64,000 bases of DNA from Azolla caroliniana (lineage: Eukaryota; Polypodiophyta), in NCBI GenBank assembly GCA_043228905.1, contig JBHGNT010000021.1, forward strand, positions 13,082,001 to 13,146,000, written 5' to 3'. The notes under the pieces are model-generated. The model had not been told where the DNA came from. It saw only the letters and a program-made list of their open reading frames with translations, and did no database searches. Positions 30,155-41,856 of the stretch are shown piece by piece; position 1 is the first letter of the stretch, and every line of letters starts with the position of its first letter. The position numbers and the translations under genes are program-made.

Positions 30155-33100
30155 CTAACTACACGTCCACCGGTACATGCCAATCCGGTTAAAGGGTGAG
30201 AGATTTCGGCCGGTGAGAAACCCGTCTTCCATGATCCACATCCCGGCTCGCTGCCGGTTTGATCCATCGGCTTTGATTCTTCCTTCGCGCTTACCTTCCC
30301 GTAGGCTCATTCGACCCGTCGATGGGTCCTCTGCCGCGATCTCCGTAGTACGCGTACTTCCGTTGGCCCTTGTTCGGCCGTATGAACGCCCCGCTTCCCG
30401 CCGTATGCCCGATGTCCTCCGTTTGAGGAACGCCCGTAACGGCCCGCTTGGCCTCCGTTGATCATTCGCGTCGTCCTGATTTCCGTCCCATGTCGTTTCA
30501 CGTTGCCCTCGTCCTCTCGCGTCCACCTTCCTTCTCCATGGTCTTACATCGCCGCGTCGGTTCGAACCGCCATGGTCTCCGGAACGGTGTGGTGGATCCC
30601 TTTCCGGCCTTCTCCGTGCTACCTCCAAACCGTGCAACCTATCTCCGCGCTCGCCTTTCCGCTCCGGCACCTCCGTGTGCCACATACCCTCGTCCGTTGT
30701 TTGGCATTGCCCGTGTTGCAGTCTGGTTCATTGCACGCCTTGTCAGCCCCCTTTCCGGCCAGATCGTGCATTGCCGCTCACCCACATACCGGCGTCCTTT
30801 GCATCCGAGGAACACCCTGTAGTAGCCTGTTTGGCCCTTTCCATCTTCGTGCTGCTGCAACAGGTCCTGAGTCTTCCGTTTGCTGTCGTCCCCTCGCCCC
30901 CACCAGCTTGTCACCCCGGGCTTGCCGTGTCAGTCTTCGCTACTTCGACGAAGCTACCAAGATCTACGAAACGAGTGTGGAGGATCCTCCTCCGGCCTCT
31001 CTTGCCATCCCCCGACTCCAACCCTGTGCAATCCACTAGGCATTTGTCACCTCGTCCCCGGCACCTTTCTTGTGCCATGTTCCGCTTCCTTTGTTCGGCC
31101 CCGCCCGCGCCGAACACCGTCCCGTAGTCACGCTTCGATCCAGCCCGCGATGGCCACTTGCGAGACTCTTGTTCCGTCCAGGGTGTGCCTTTCCGGCCTA
31201 ACACACCTCCCCGCGTTTGCCCCTACCGGCTCCTTCCGAAACCTCGTGTCGTCGGGTCCAGTTCCCTACCGCCACCTTCCTTCTCCCTCAGTCTTACGTT
31301 GCCACGTTGGCCGATCAGCCGGGGTCTCCGGATCGGTGTGAGGTTCCCATAGGACCGGGCTCCGTTTCTATGCTTGCCGAAACTCAGGTGCCTTTTTTTC
31401 GAGTCCGTCCCGGACTCTCCTCGTGTCTTCCGCGTAGTCGGGTCCCGTTTCCCGCCGCCACCAACCTTCTCTCTTGGTCTCATGTTGCCACGTTGGCCGA
31501 ACTGCCGGAGTCTCTGGTTAAGTGTGGGGATCCCGTAGGACCAGACTTCCTTACGCCCTTTGGCCTTCGTCACCTTGCCGCCACCGTCAGTATCTTGGTC
31601 TTACGTCGACCGTGTTGCCGACTGCCGAAGTCTCTAGAACCGGTGTGAAGGATCCTCCGTAGGCCGCCCATCCCTAGCCCTTTTGCCTTCGTCACCTCGC
31701 CGCCACCGTCAGTATCTTGGTCTTACGTCGACCACGTTGCCGACTACCGAAGTCTCTAGAACCGGTGTGAAGGATCCTCCGTAGACCGCCGATTTGTCTT
31801 CTCGACCCTGTCCCGGGTCGTCCTTTTCCGCATGCCGAGAGGGCGGTTTAGTCCGCACCCTCTCCCGTGGTATCGACGTACCGTGTCCTCGGCCTCTTCG
31901 TAGGCCTGCGCTCTTCCTCCCTCCTGAAATGGTCATCCGGGAGTCCGCTCCGCCCGGTTCTCGCTCGGGTCCGTTCGTCTTTCTCCGGATTGCCGAGTCC
32001 CGTTCTCCTGTCGCCATCGATCTCTCTTATAGGACTCACGCCGGCACTCGGGCCTGCAGCCTGATCGGTGTAAGGAATCCCATAGGACCGGCTTTCATTC
32101 TCTTTTCAACTCTCGACCTTCGCCCGGTCGGTCTTTCTCCCCATGTAAAAGAGGGCGGCTCGTCCCGCACCCTCTCCCGTATCAGCACCTTCATGCCGAA
32201 TCCGGCCCCGATCGAACGATCCACGACCGGATTCTGCTCCATACGAATCGGAATGCCGATCTTCTCTTGCCGCTTCCGTCCTCAGCCTCCTCGCAGGCCG
32301 TTTCCCATCCGTCTTCGCTGGCATCGTGCCAGGACTCCTCGGTACCGCTATCCATCTCCTCGGTCTTACATGGGCATACGGGCCAGAATGCTGATTTCTC
32401 CGGAATTGGGTCCGTGGGCTTTCGTCTGCTCTTTCCCCGTATCGTCTCGCCGGTGATTCCTGGCCATTCGCCGCCGCCTTCCTCCACTTGGGACTCACGT
32501 GGACACTCGGGCCCGACCGCCATCGTCTCAGGAGCAAGTGTGGGAAGACACAAAGAATCGCTCGTCCGTTTTACGCCCTTGTCCGTAGCCACCGACTCTT
32601 CGTGGTCGGCAGTCGACTTCTTACCGATCGTGCAAGCCCCGTCTGGGCTTGCTTCTCCAATGACCGGGACCTCGGGCTGACACGCCCGAAACCGTTGGTC
32701 CCAACGTTCCGGTTCCGCGATTAGTATCTCGGCCTCGTCCTTGGCCGTTCTATCTCCGCTAGTCGAGAGGGCGTTTCGTTCCGCACCCTCTCCCGTGGTA
32801 CCATCGTACCGATCTTCCGCCGTCGCGTGGGGCAAGTCTGTCTCCTCAGTCTCGGCTTGCGGCCTCTGTCTTTCCTCTTCCTCGAGCATCGCCTCGAGAG
32901 CTGCGTACGCCTCCACAATTTTGGCCCCAACGCCGACCCTTGCCGACTCTCTTCGCCGTTCGGCCTCTTCCCGTTGTGATGGCACGCCGTCGCATACCTT
33001 CCTCTTAGCCTTCTTGGCTCGCTCGTTGTCTAGCCGTTGGCACACCCTTCCGACCTTCGACCAGTCCTCTGTAAGCCCATTCGCTCCATCATCGTCTTCG

Positions 33101-33261
33101 AGCTCAATCCCGATGGCCTCTCGTTCCGCTCGGTCGATCGACTTGACGAACAATAGGACCTTGTCCGCCTCCACCAAACCTTGTTCCCGCTCCGGGAGCC
33201 GAGCAAGCCGCCGCTCGAACTCTCGAAACGCCTTGGCCGCGCCCCGGTGGGTCCTTGCCAA
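30155..33261 (-). pseudogene. Element D repeat ORF, decayed
   Basis: Homologous in kind to the long ORF of element B but broken by many frame changes. The segment 32,191-33,261 carries FREFERRLARLPEREQGLVEADKVLLFVKS (late gag) and LPTLAPETMAVGPECPRE. Around 31,750-31,790 GGSFTPVLETSVVG is another module. The last segment (30,155-30,685) ends LSPFNRIGMYRWTCS. No pol motif is visible over 3.5 kb. Confidence 0.7.
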
Positions 33262-33285
33262 TGCTACCCATTGGTCAAAGTCGTG

Positions 33286-33630
33286 TCATCCCCGGCTCTT
33301 CCACCATCCTCCGTATGCCTTCAGGAGCGCCTCTTCGAAGGCCTCCCACGAACTATGAGCCTCACGGAGCTCCTTTATTTCCGCATGCTTCTGGACAGCC
33401 ACGACCCGACAGAAGAACTCCAGCCTCAACGCCTCATCTACGCCACGCTCCTCCATTTCCGCGTTGTAGGCTTCCAAGTAAGATGGGACTTTGTCCCCGT
33501 TGAAACGGCCGACTCTTTCGACCACTCGCTCAACCGCTTGTTGCGCTGCTTCTCGCCTCATCACCACTCGTGCCGACTCCAACACCACTTCGGCCACCAT
33601 CTCCGCAAGGTCGTCGTCTTCCGACTCCAT
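33286..33630 (-). pseudogene. Element D gag N-terminal part
   Basis: The ATG at 33,630 gives EAAQQAVERVVERVGRFNGDKVPSYLEAYN and SSWEAFEEALLKAYGG, aligned by eye with element B gag (about two-thirds identical). A stop at 33,286 and a frame change separate it from the rest at 33,261. Confidence 0.8.
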
Positions 33631-33645
33631 CCTCCCTTGCCGCGT

Positions 33646-33667
33646 TTCACGTCGGGCTCACCAAAGA
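33646..33667 (-). other. Primer-binding site of element D
   Basis: Minus strand: TCTTTGGTGAGCCCGACGTG directly after the 5' LTR; it differs from the B site by one base (AACCC to AGCCC). Confidence 0.65.
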
Positions 33668-34421
33668 TATCGCATTGTTACGCGCGTGCGTGGAGAAAGG
33701 CGGGACCATGGGGATCTTGGACTAGGGAGTGACGGAGCGTAGGAAGTCGAGCTTCACCGTTTCCGGGGAGTCCCAGAAGAACACGGGAAGCGACCGAAGG
33801 GAGAGAGAGAAAGAGAGGGAGCGTGCACTTAACACCGACTCACGCACACACACACACATGCTGACCCGACTCACACCCTTATATACAGGAAACGCAGAAA
33901 AGCGGGGGAGCACCCGACACCAACAGAGACGCGAATATACACAGACATATGCAAATGTATATATATAAACAGAAGAATACATTCCCGGCTTCGAGCCGGA
34001 CCGAGGTAGGTTACAGTAGTCGTCAGCTGCCAAGCCGCCGGTCGGGGAGCTCACGGGCTCGTCGCGCCGAGCGGGGTCTTGCGCAGGAGATGAGCTGAAG
34101 CAAACCCTAAGCGAACACGAAGGGGAAGAAGAAGAAGAAGAACTAACTCTAAACCTAACGGTATACCCTCTAATGCAAAATGGGCAACCCTTTCACAAAG
34201 GGCGTTCCCTTCCTTTTATAGAACAAGGAGAGGGATGCGTTACAATGTGGGACAAATCCCGACTTACATGGGATCGTCTGTCCTGACTTGACTACTCTTC
34301 GGCGCCATAAAGGCGCCCTCGATATTCACACTAAATGTACATGGGTGCGTACACACGCTGCACCCCGCCAATGTAGCCAATGTTTCCCGGTTTCCGCCCC
34401 TAGCCGAAATTCTTCACGACA
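33668..34421 (-). mobile_element. Element D, LTR 2 (shared by two D units)
   Basis: 754 bp, almost identical to LTR 1; its start is mutated (TATCGC). It is the 5' LTR of the unit to its left, but it is also followed on the right by the D polypurine tract and 3' internal sequence. It therefore also serves as 3' LTR of a second, truncated unit, the usual mark of LTR-LTR unequal exchange. Confidence 0.9.
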
Positions 34422-34772
34422 TCCGCCCCCACCTAACTGCACGTCCACCGGTACGTGCCAATCCGTTTAAAGGGTGAGAGATTTCGGCCGGTGAGAAACC
34501 GGTCTTCCGTGATCCACATCCCGGCTCGCTGCCGGTTTGATCCGTCGGCTTCGATTCTTCCTTCGCGCTTACCTTTCCGTAGGCTCATTCGACCCGTCGA
34601 TGGGTCCTCTGCCGCGATCTCCGTAGTACGCGTACTTCCGTTGGCCCTTGTTCGGCCGTATGAATGCCCCGCTTCCCGCCGTATGCCAAATGTCCTCCGT
34701 TTGAGGAACGCCCGTAACGGCCCGCTTGGCCTCCGTTGATCATTCGCGTCGTCCTGATTGTCGTCCCATGTC
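34422..34772 (-). pseudogene. Second element D unit, internal 3' fragment
   Basis: A duplicate of 30,144-30,495 (about 97 % identical by eye), including the terminal YRWTCS codons. It ends abruptly at catgtcgtt and joins a copia tail. Confidence 0.88.
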
Positions 34773-35076
34773 GTTGGAGACAGCCAACTCGGAGGAGAGC
34801 GAAAACCAATCGGAGGTAGTCGAGTCGGTTCAGATGTTTGATTCGGATACACTGAATCAACCGAGGGCCAAGCGGAAAAGAAGGCAACAGGAGAAGCACC
34901 AACACCGCGATAGCAAGGGAGCTGTGAAGGGCCGTGGAAGCAGACAAGCCGACCGGAAGGGTCGAAGCGCGCGGAGTCGAACAGACCGAGGAGCGCGAAC
35001 TAGGCGTGGAGCTAGGAGGAACCGGAGTGGTGACCCGGAAGATCCCGAAGAGCCTCAAGTTGAGCTTGAGGGGGAG
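34773..35076 (+). pseudogene. Duplicated copia 3' tail
   Basis: Matches 28,616-28,919. The join to element D lies in a 3-bp overlap (gtt, 34,773-34,775). It ends in the polypurine tract gagcttgagggggag. Confidence 0.88.
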
Positions 35077-35545
35077 TGTTGAGAGACAAGCTCAACATTG
35101 GCCGTATCAGCTGAGCAAGCCGAGGAACGGATCAGTTGGGACCGATCGGTTAGGCCGGATCGGTACCGGTATGCAAACCGGTGCGTAGGAAGGCCGGATC
35201 GGTGCAAAAACCGGGAGGCCATCGGAAAGATATTCCGCAAGGAATATATTTGGGAGTTAGTCTCAAGGCTCATTTATGAGTAGTCAAGTACCGTCAGTAC
35301 TTGTGTCAGCCCGATTGTCAGGGCTTGTATAAAGGTGCTCACTGAGCACATCCTATGTATAGATTGTGTATTATTTTGAATATAGTTTTGTTTTTACTCT
35401 CTCTGTCTCTCCCGTGCGTACTGTGCAAACCTAAGCTTTCCATTAAACCTACGTTTTCTGTTGTTCAGTTTCCTATATTGATTCCACACATAATCTTTCA
35501 CAATAACTTTAGGGCTATTTACAAATATAACCTCAACGGTCATGT
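35077..35545 (+). mobile_element. Duplicated copia 3' LTR
   Basis: Starts TGTTGAGAGACAAGCTCAACA and is a near-copy of 28,920-29,389, up to and including the ATGT flank of element D. Confidence 0.88.
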
Positions 35546-36309
35546 TGTCGCGTTGTTACGCGCGTGCGTGGAGAAAGGCGGGACCACGGGGATCTTGGAC
35601 CAGGGAGTGAAGGAGCGTAGGAAGTCGTGCTTCACCGTTTCAGGGGAGTCCCAGAAGAACACCGGAAGTGACCGAAGGGAGAGAGAGAAAGAGAGGGAGC
35701 GCGCGCTTAACACCGACTCACGCACACACACGCACACACACACACATGCCGACCCGACTCACTCCCTTATATACAGGAAACGCAGAAAAGCGGGGGAGCA
35801 CCCGACACCAACAGAGACGCGAATATACACAGACAGATGCAAATGTATATATATAAATAGAAAAATACATTCCCGGCTTCGAGCCGGACCGAGGTAGGTT
35901 ACAGTAGTCGTCAGCTGCCAAGCCGCCGGTCGGGGAGCTCACGGGCTCGTCGCGCCGAGCGGGGTCTTGCGCAGGAGATGAGCTAAAGCAAACCCTAAGC
36001 GAACACGAAGGGGAAGAAGAAGAAGAAGAACTAACTCTAAACCTAACGGTATACCCTCTAATGCAAAATGGGCAACCCTTTCACAAAGGGCGTTCCCTTC
36101 CTTTTATAGAACAAGGAGAGGGATGCGTTACAATGTGGGACAAATCCCGACTTACATGGGATTGTCTGTCCCGACTTGACTACTCTTCGGCGCCATAAAG
36201 ACGCCCTCGATATTCACACTGAATGTACATGGGTGCGTACACACGCTGCACCCCGCCGATGTAGCCAATGTTTCCAGGTTTCCGCCCCTGGCCGAAATTC
36301 TTCACGACA
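35546..36309 (-). mobile_element. Element D, LTR 3
   Basis: 764 bp, nearly identical to LTRs 1 and 2 with a longer (CA)n tract. The left flank is ATGT and the right flank ACGT. No D internal sequence follows, so it is a solo or terminal LTR. Confidence 0.9.
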
Positions 36310-37041
36310 ACGTCTGAATGTATTTACGAATATGTTCTTATTTGCTGGTTCATACTGTATCCGGCCGGACTCCTTCTCAATCCATCCGATCCGGTATACG
36401 AATACCTTCTGGATCCATCCGGACCAGTTCCTTCCTTCAGCTCATCCAATCCGGCATATCCGGAGGGACATGTTTCCCAACAATCTCCCCCTTCACTCTA
36501 GCATGGGATGTTTCATTAGTTCGATCCATCTCCGGCACACGTCCAACTTGTCTGTTGAAATCACCTTGGTCAGCATGTCCGACTTGTCCTCTATATGGAT
36601 CTTCATCAGCAAAAACTCTTTATCTTCTACCTTTTCCTGGAGCCAATGATATCTCCTCTGGATGTGCTTGGTCTGGGAGTGGTATACAACGTTCTTCGCG
36701 AGATGGATGGCACTTTGACTCATAGTAGAGCTGGAATTCCTCCTGTCGGTTCCCTAATTCTCCGATGAAGTCCTTCATCTAGATTACCTCTTTGCCGGCT
36801 TCCACAATTACCATATACTCCGCTTTCGTTGTCGATAATGCAACGAACTTTTGCAGCCTCGACTGCCACAATACAGCTCCCCATGCATAAGTCATGACAT
36901 ATCCGGATGTAGAATGGATGGCATCAGGATCAGCCAACATATCCGAATATGTGAATCCTTCAAGTTGGGGTTTTCCTAAGCCGAATCAAAGGCACATACT
37001 CGAGGCTCCTTTCAAGTACCGAAGTATCCACTTGACCGCGG
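36310..37041 (-). pseudogene. Copia element 3 relic: RNase H end, PPT and LTR start
   Basis: Minus-strand RNase H pieces: STKAEYM-like, then CHPSREERCIPLPDQAHPEEI in one frame and SAIHLAKNVVYHSQTKHIQRRYHWLQE and DMLTKVISTDKL in another. They end before a polypurine tract (aagtgaagggggagattg, 36,484-36,497). The LTR begins TGTTGGGAAACATGTCCC and is cut off at 36,310 by element D. On the other side the relic is cut by element F. Confidence 0.8.
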
Positions 37042-37714
37042 TGTCATGGGGAAACCCGACTACAAGAAGAAAAGGAGACCAAAGGCGTGTGAACTGCCGC
37101 GTGCACAGATGCACACAATTGTAAATAATCTAAGACTAGGCTAGGTCGGTGTAAGGAACAAGACATTGTTAGGACATTTAATATAGGATTAAATCGAACA
37201 AATCTCTGTCCAAAGCAATAGAGAATAAAAGCATGATGTAACAGCCCCTTCCCCTCTGAGGGCCTATAAAAGGAGGGAGAGAGGACTGAGTTGGGGATTG
37301 GGGGGTTTTAGGGAGAATGAAGTGTCGTCAGACTGGGAACCAAGCACCCGTTCTCTGTTTTGCTCTCTTAGGTCGGACGCCTCTGCTCGCATAGGAAGCC
37401 CGTGTGCTCCCGACAAAGGCTCCACATTGTATTTTGGTGACTAGAGTGTGTGTTGTTTGTTGTGATCGTGGCTCAGCTCCTAGTTGAGCCGGTTGTAGTT
37501 TCTTTGCCTTCTAACTAATTGTTGATATCTGTTTGTTGTTCATCTAGTGTGTCGCTCTGATCCCGGCCGAGTCGGTAGTGTCGTGTGCCTCTCGATACTC
37601 AACGCCTTACGCACCTTCTGTCTGTCTTGTTCTCCTTATCCTTCTTAGCTCTTCGGTCCAAGGCCCTCGTGGTCTTGCCAAGCATCACACACGTACCCGT
37701 AGAATACCACGACA
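37042..37714 (+). mobile_element. Gypsy element F, 5' LTR
   Basis: 673 bp from TGTCATGG to CCACGACA. It contains the promoter cctataaaagga (about 37,265-37,276) and a telobox-free leader. The LTR of element G (minus strand) aligns over its length by eye, for example at tctctgtcc and cctataaaag. Confidence 0.82.
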
Positions 37715-37738
37715 TTATTTGGTGAACCCGATGTGAAC
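37715..37738 (+). other. Primer-binding site of element F
   Basis: ttattTGGTGAACCCGATGTGAA directly after the LTR. It is the same site type as in elements B and D. Confidence 0.7.
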
Positions 37739-37761
37739 AAGGTGGCAGAGGAGTCTGAAGA

Positions 37762-38500
37762 ATGAGGGGAAGCGAGCTTGCGGAAGCCATGGCATTAGTT
37801 GTTGACCGGCTAGTGAGCGTCTGTGAGGGCACAGGTACCCTTGACAGGGCCCTTGACACGTTGGTGCTCCTCGAGGAGTTCGAGAAATGGTTTGCTTGGC
37901 TCTCGGCGTTGGACAAGACCAAGATCGACACGAGTTGTGTCTTGTTATTCATCAAGTCTGTGGACGCGCAGGATTGGGAGAAGGTGGGTCCCCTTTTGGA
38001 GATGGATCATGGGATCATGGCCGACTGGGCCATGGTTAAAAGGGTCTGCAGCCATTTCGACAAATGGTGTGAGTGGAGAGAAGAGGGCCCGTCGGCAGCA
38101 GGACCGGCAGCGGGGAGACAACATGAAGAACCAATTCAGGCTCGAACGGAAGAGGCGCGAAGGTGGATTGAGTCCGGCGCGGTCTCGACTGACGTGGTCA
38201 AGGGACCATTCGGAGGCGCGGCCCTAGAAGAGCTCACTAAGATGGTACAGGACCTACAGATCCCGCAGGCCTCCGGTCGACCAACGATGTATGTGGTGCA
38301 ACGCGGTTGGTCACACCCGAAGAGATTGCGCGGATTTTACCGAGGCACTCAAAAGCAACGTGGTGTACCTACAGAACGGGGATTTGCACGCAAGTGAGAC
38401 TAGGAAAGCCTTGGGATGGAATACCAGTCAGGGTGGAATGAAACGATTGATGGAAGAAGCCACGGTGCGACACACTGAAGCCATCCACTATTAGGCATCA
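37762..38500 (+). pseudogene. Gypsy element F gag
   Basis: The ATG at 37,762 gives RGSELAEAMALVVDRLVS, then LLEEFEKWFAWLSALDKTKIDTS, VLLFIKSVDAQDWEKVGPLLE and MVKRVCSHFDKW. A frame change before 38,285 puts the zinc knuckle CMWCNAVGHTRRDC (CX2CX4HX4C) in another frame. Compared with element G gag, an internal segment between LDRALDT and LVLLEEFE is missing. Related gag sequences occur in B and D. Confidence 0.8.
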
Positions 38501-39320
38501 GCTGGGATCCGGGTCGGAAGCGATGGCCCTCGGTGCTAGAAGGCCTCTCCGGAGTGCGACTAAGGAAGGAGGAAGCAGACCACGCGGAGAAGTGGGTCCG
38601 GAAAGTTACAGGGTGGACCGATCCAGTCGAGGAGAAGACCGGTTTCGTGGAAGCGGCGTGCCAGAACTACGAAGTTCTGGTAGAAGACAAGCGAGCGGGA
38701 AAGAGTGGAGGAGTCGAACCCTCTAGCCGATACAAAACTCAAAGCATACCGAAGAAGAATGACACCGTTAATTCCGGCGTATATGACAGAATGAAGCAGG
38801 TCGGTTACTGGATGGGCACAGAAATAGAGAGAACTATAAAATTGTGGAAAGTCCTCGACAATAGGGTGAAGCTAACGCTAAGGGAGGTGCTAGGAATCGC
38901 CAAGAAGGAGTTCCACGACTCCATCATAGACTTAGTTAAGCGTAAGTGGCTCGCGACAAAGCCGGAACCGGAAAGACCCATAGAAGTGCGAACGACGTAC
39001 TTGGAAGATGCGGCCATAGAGGACGAGTTGGCAGAAAGCCACTACTCGAAGCCACACTAGGCAAGGGCATCGACGGAAACTCCCGTTCGGATCGGGAGCG
39101 TTCAGGAACTGGTGGTGGCGTTGATAGACCATGGATCCGAAATCAACCTGATGTTCATGGACTTCTACAAGCAGGGAAAATGGTCGATTAACACCAAGCA
39201 CGGGTGGAAGATACGTGCGGCTACGCGTGCTACGGAGGAACTACACGGGATGTGCCCGAACGTGCGAGTGAAGATTGGGGATGTCGAGATTGATCAACAC
39301 TTTTTTGTGCATTGGCTATG
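38501..39320 (+). pseudogene. Gypsy element F linker and aspartic protease
   Basis: 38,533-39,060 encodes a spacer domain (EKTGFVEAACQNYEVLVEDK, LTLREVLGIAKKEFHDSIIDLVKRK) nearly matched by element G. The protease follows after a stop: VALIDHGSEINLMFMDFYKQGKW, with DHG in place of the usual DSG/DTG, and VKIGDVEIDQHFFV. The element is cut at 39,321 by the LTR of copia element H, so RT and integrase are absent. Confidence 0.8.
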
Positions 39321-39885
39321 ATCCTCACCCGATTGGGTGGATAAACCAACAAGCAATAACCTAGATTACAATTCTTCACCCAACTGGGTGGATAGAAAAA
39401 CTAGCAAAAAAATGGAAACAAGAAAAACACAAAATGAAGAAACCTGATGCAAGTGGACAGGATAAGTGTTGTTCAATTGTGGTTCTCTTCTAGCACGAAC
39501 AACCCCTCGCAAGTCTCTGTCTCCAATTTGGTAGAACACTCTCCCTCTTGCTTTCACTCTTTCGTTTTCTATTTTTCTTTCTCTATTTTTCTGTTTTTCT
39601 CTTTGTTTTCTGTTTTGCTCTATGTTCTCAAAAATTAGATCCTGCTCTGTTTCCTTCTTCTCTTTTTATGTTTTTCTCCTTGTAGTTCAACTTCTATATA
39701 CCTGTGTTCACACACATACACACACACACCAAAAAAACATACAAAAGAAAAAAGGGTATACATATATACATATATATAATTATAATTATAAATAATTAAA
39801 ACTTTTCTTAATTTTGTCCCTAAGCCAATTTGGCACTTAGCCGACTCCATGTTGTGGGCTCCACTTGAGTGGACAAGCCCCAACA
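39321..39885 (-). mobile_element. Copia element H, 3' LTR (left, truncated)
   Basis: Matches 50,104-50,614, the outer half of the right LTR. On the minus strand it starts TGTTGGGGCTTGTCCACTC after a polypurine tract (cttgagatggagggggagaat, 39,886-39,906). The inner part with 110-bp repeats is missing here. Confidence 0.88.
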
Positions 39886-39906
39886 ATTCTCCCCCTCCAT
39901 CTCAAG

Positions 39907-41108
39907 TTCGGGGCACATGTAGGTTTGCCTTGTAGACTTCAAGCTTCTCCAAAGCTTTCTATTTCTCCCCTATTTAAGAACATCACCTAATCATGTGAAG
40001 ATCATCTTCATCTCATAGACCTCACCTCTTCCACCTCTAGTGGAGATGCTGAAACGTCATCTATCTAGTCACCTACAATTTGATGATCATGATGCTACCC
40101 ATCATCATCATCATCATTAGTTGCATGATCAGTCGTATCATCATACTCCTCCACATCTCCCCCGTAACCTTGGGTGTCTAGTGTAGGAGTTGGATATTTG
40201 ATGACTGAAAACTAGGGGTGAAATTTGGCATCTCATTTGGGTCCTTAGGTAATACTACACCCTTGTTTCTAATGACCTTCTTCTCTACTAGGTCATATAG
40301 TCTATGGCCGGATTCCTCATGACCATATCCTAGAAAATATGCATGGTTTACATCAAGCTTGGATCTTTCATCTTTCGGACGTGAACATTGGCCCTACACC
40401 TACAGTCTAACACTCTCAAGTGTTTGTATGACACTTCCTTACCTGTCCACACCCTCTCGGATACATCATCATCCAAAGGGAAGGAGTGATGGAGGCTGAT
40501 TCATGAGGTCAACTACAGTCCTCATTGTTTCACTCCAAAAGGATTTAGGAAATTTTGAGTGTGATAGCATGTACCTTATCCACTCACAAATTGTCCTACT
40601 CATCCTCTCAACCACACCATTGTGCTGAGGTGTTTTCTAAACACTCCTCTCAAGCCTGATACCATGCATATGACCATATTGCTCAAATTCTCCCCTATAT
40701 TCCACGCCATTATTCGCATGGATACATTTCAACTTGCATTAAATAGAGGGAATTTTGTTTTAGACATCTTGCTATGATTAGGGAGTCTTTGGTGAATTTC
40801 CATTTTCCTTCACCAAAGTAATTTTCATATCCCTCATCATCAAGCTTACCAGTGGAGATGATATTCAACGGAATATCTTGTGCATGCCTTACATCCCTCA
40901 ATACGAGTTTACAACCCATATCCGAGACTAAGACTACATTCCCTATGCCAACAACCTGTATCATATTGTGGTTGGCCATTTTGACTTTACCAAAGTCACC
41001 ACTGGTATATGACACAAACATCTCCCGAAATGGGGTGATGTGATACGAGGCTCCCGAGTCAATGACCCAATCAGTTTGTTGACATGCTAAACTATCACAA
41101 GAATCATC
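39907..41108 (-). pseudogene. Copia element H protease, gag-pre-integrase and integrase fragment; RT absent
   Basis: Minus strand: TDWVIDSGASYHITPFREMFVSY (protease, intact DSG) and ANHNMIQVVGIGNVVL; then LRDVRHAQDIPLNIISTGKLDDEGY; then integrase pieces FEQYGHMHGIRLERSV, TPQHNGVVERMSRTICEWIRYML and FPKSFWSE, broken by stops. After the integrase tail (NHAYFLGYGHEESGHRLYDL) the sequence runs to the polypurine tract. No reverse transcriptase or RNase H is present, so a deletion of about 2 kb is implied. Confidence 0.82.
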
Positions 41109-41856
41109 TCAAACAATAATAACATCGCCATCACATGTGGCAGTTATAGGGTCATTTCTCTTATCGTTAGTGGTTCCATTCTTTTGGTCCCTCTTCTTCT
41201 TCCTACAATCTCTTTCGTAGTGATTTGAACCACCACAATAACGACATGAGAAATCTTTCTTGAAGACTTTCCTACTTCTAGATTTTGACCTCCCCTCAAC
41301 ATTATTTATGTGATATGGTGGACCCCGAGTATGGCTTCTTCCTCTATTGGGGTTGTTTTCTATGAACAAGGCTTCATGGTCATTGTTGAACTCGCTCCTT
41401 TCGTCGTGCTTCTTCATGTAGAAGTTCGACTTAAGCATGTCCAATGTTAGCTTTTTTTGTTGCGTTGCGGTCCCAAGCGTCACAACAAGGGTTTCCTAGC
41501 TATCTAGGAGAGAGCCAAACAATAACAAGGTCAACACCTCATTTGCTAGAGGTAAATCTAGAGAGACAGTTTGACTTATTAGTCCTTGAAACATGTTTAG
41601 ATGCTCTACCATACTAGAGCCATTTTGATATCTAAGTCTTACAGTTTCCTAAACACAAAGACTCTATTAAGGCATTTTTGGTCTGAAACATAGTTTCGAT
41701 TTTCCCCCATAACTCATGTGCTTTGGTTCCATCACCAAAATTGTTATATAGACTCATGTCTATAAAACAACGTATGTATGATGTTGTTTTTCAGATACAT
41801 TGCTTCCCAAGTTAATGCATCTATGTTCTCGGGTTTGCTTATATCATGTAATACGG
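41109..41856 (-). pseudogene. Copia element H gag, C-terminal part
   Basis: Minus strand: KPENIDALTWEAMYLKNNIIH, then KIETMFQTKNAL-like residues and MVEHLNMFQGLISQTVSLDL, then KLTLDMLKSNFYMKKHDERS. A zinc knuckle CRYCGGSNHYERDC follows. Two stops or frame changes lie near 41,660-41,760. The N-terminal gag codons are at 49,344-49,480, on the far side of insertion I. Confidence 0.85.

Noticed and set aside
30177-33742. Plus-strand ORFs across element D
   Set aside because: Same antisense effect as in element B; the minus frames keep gag and module motifs.
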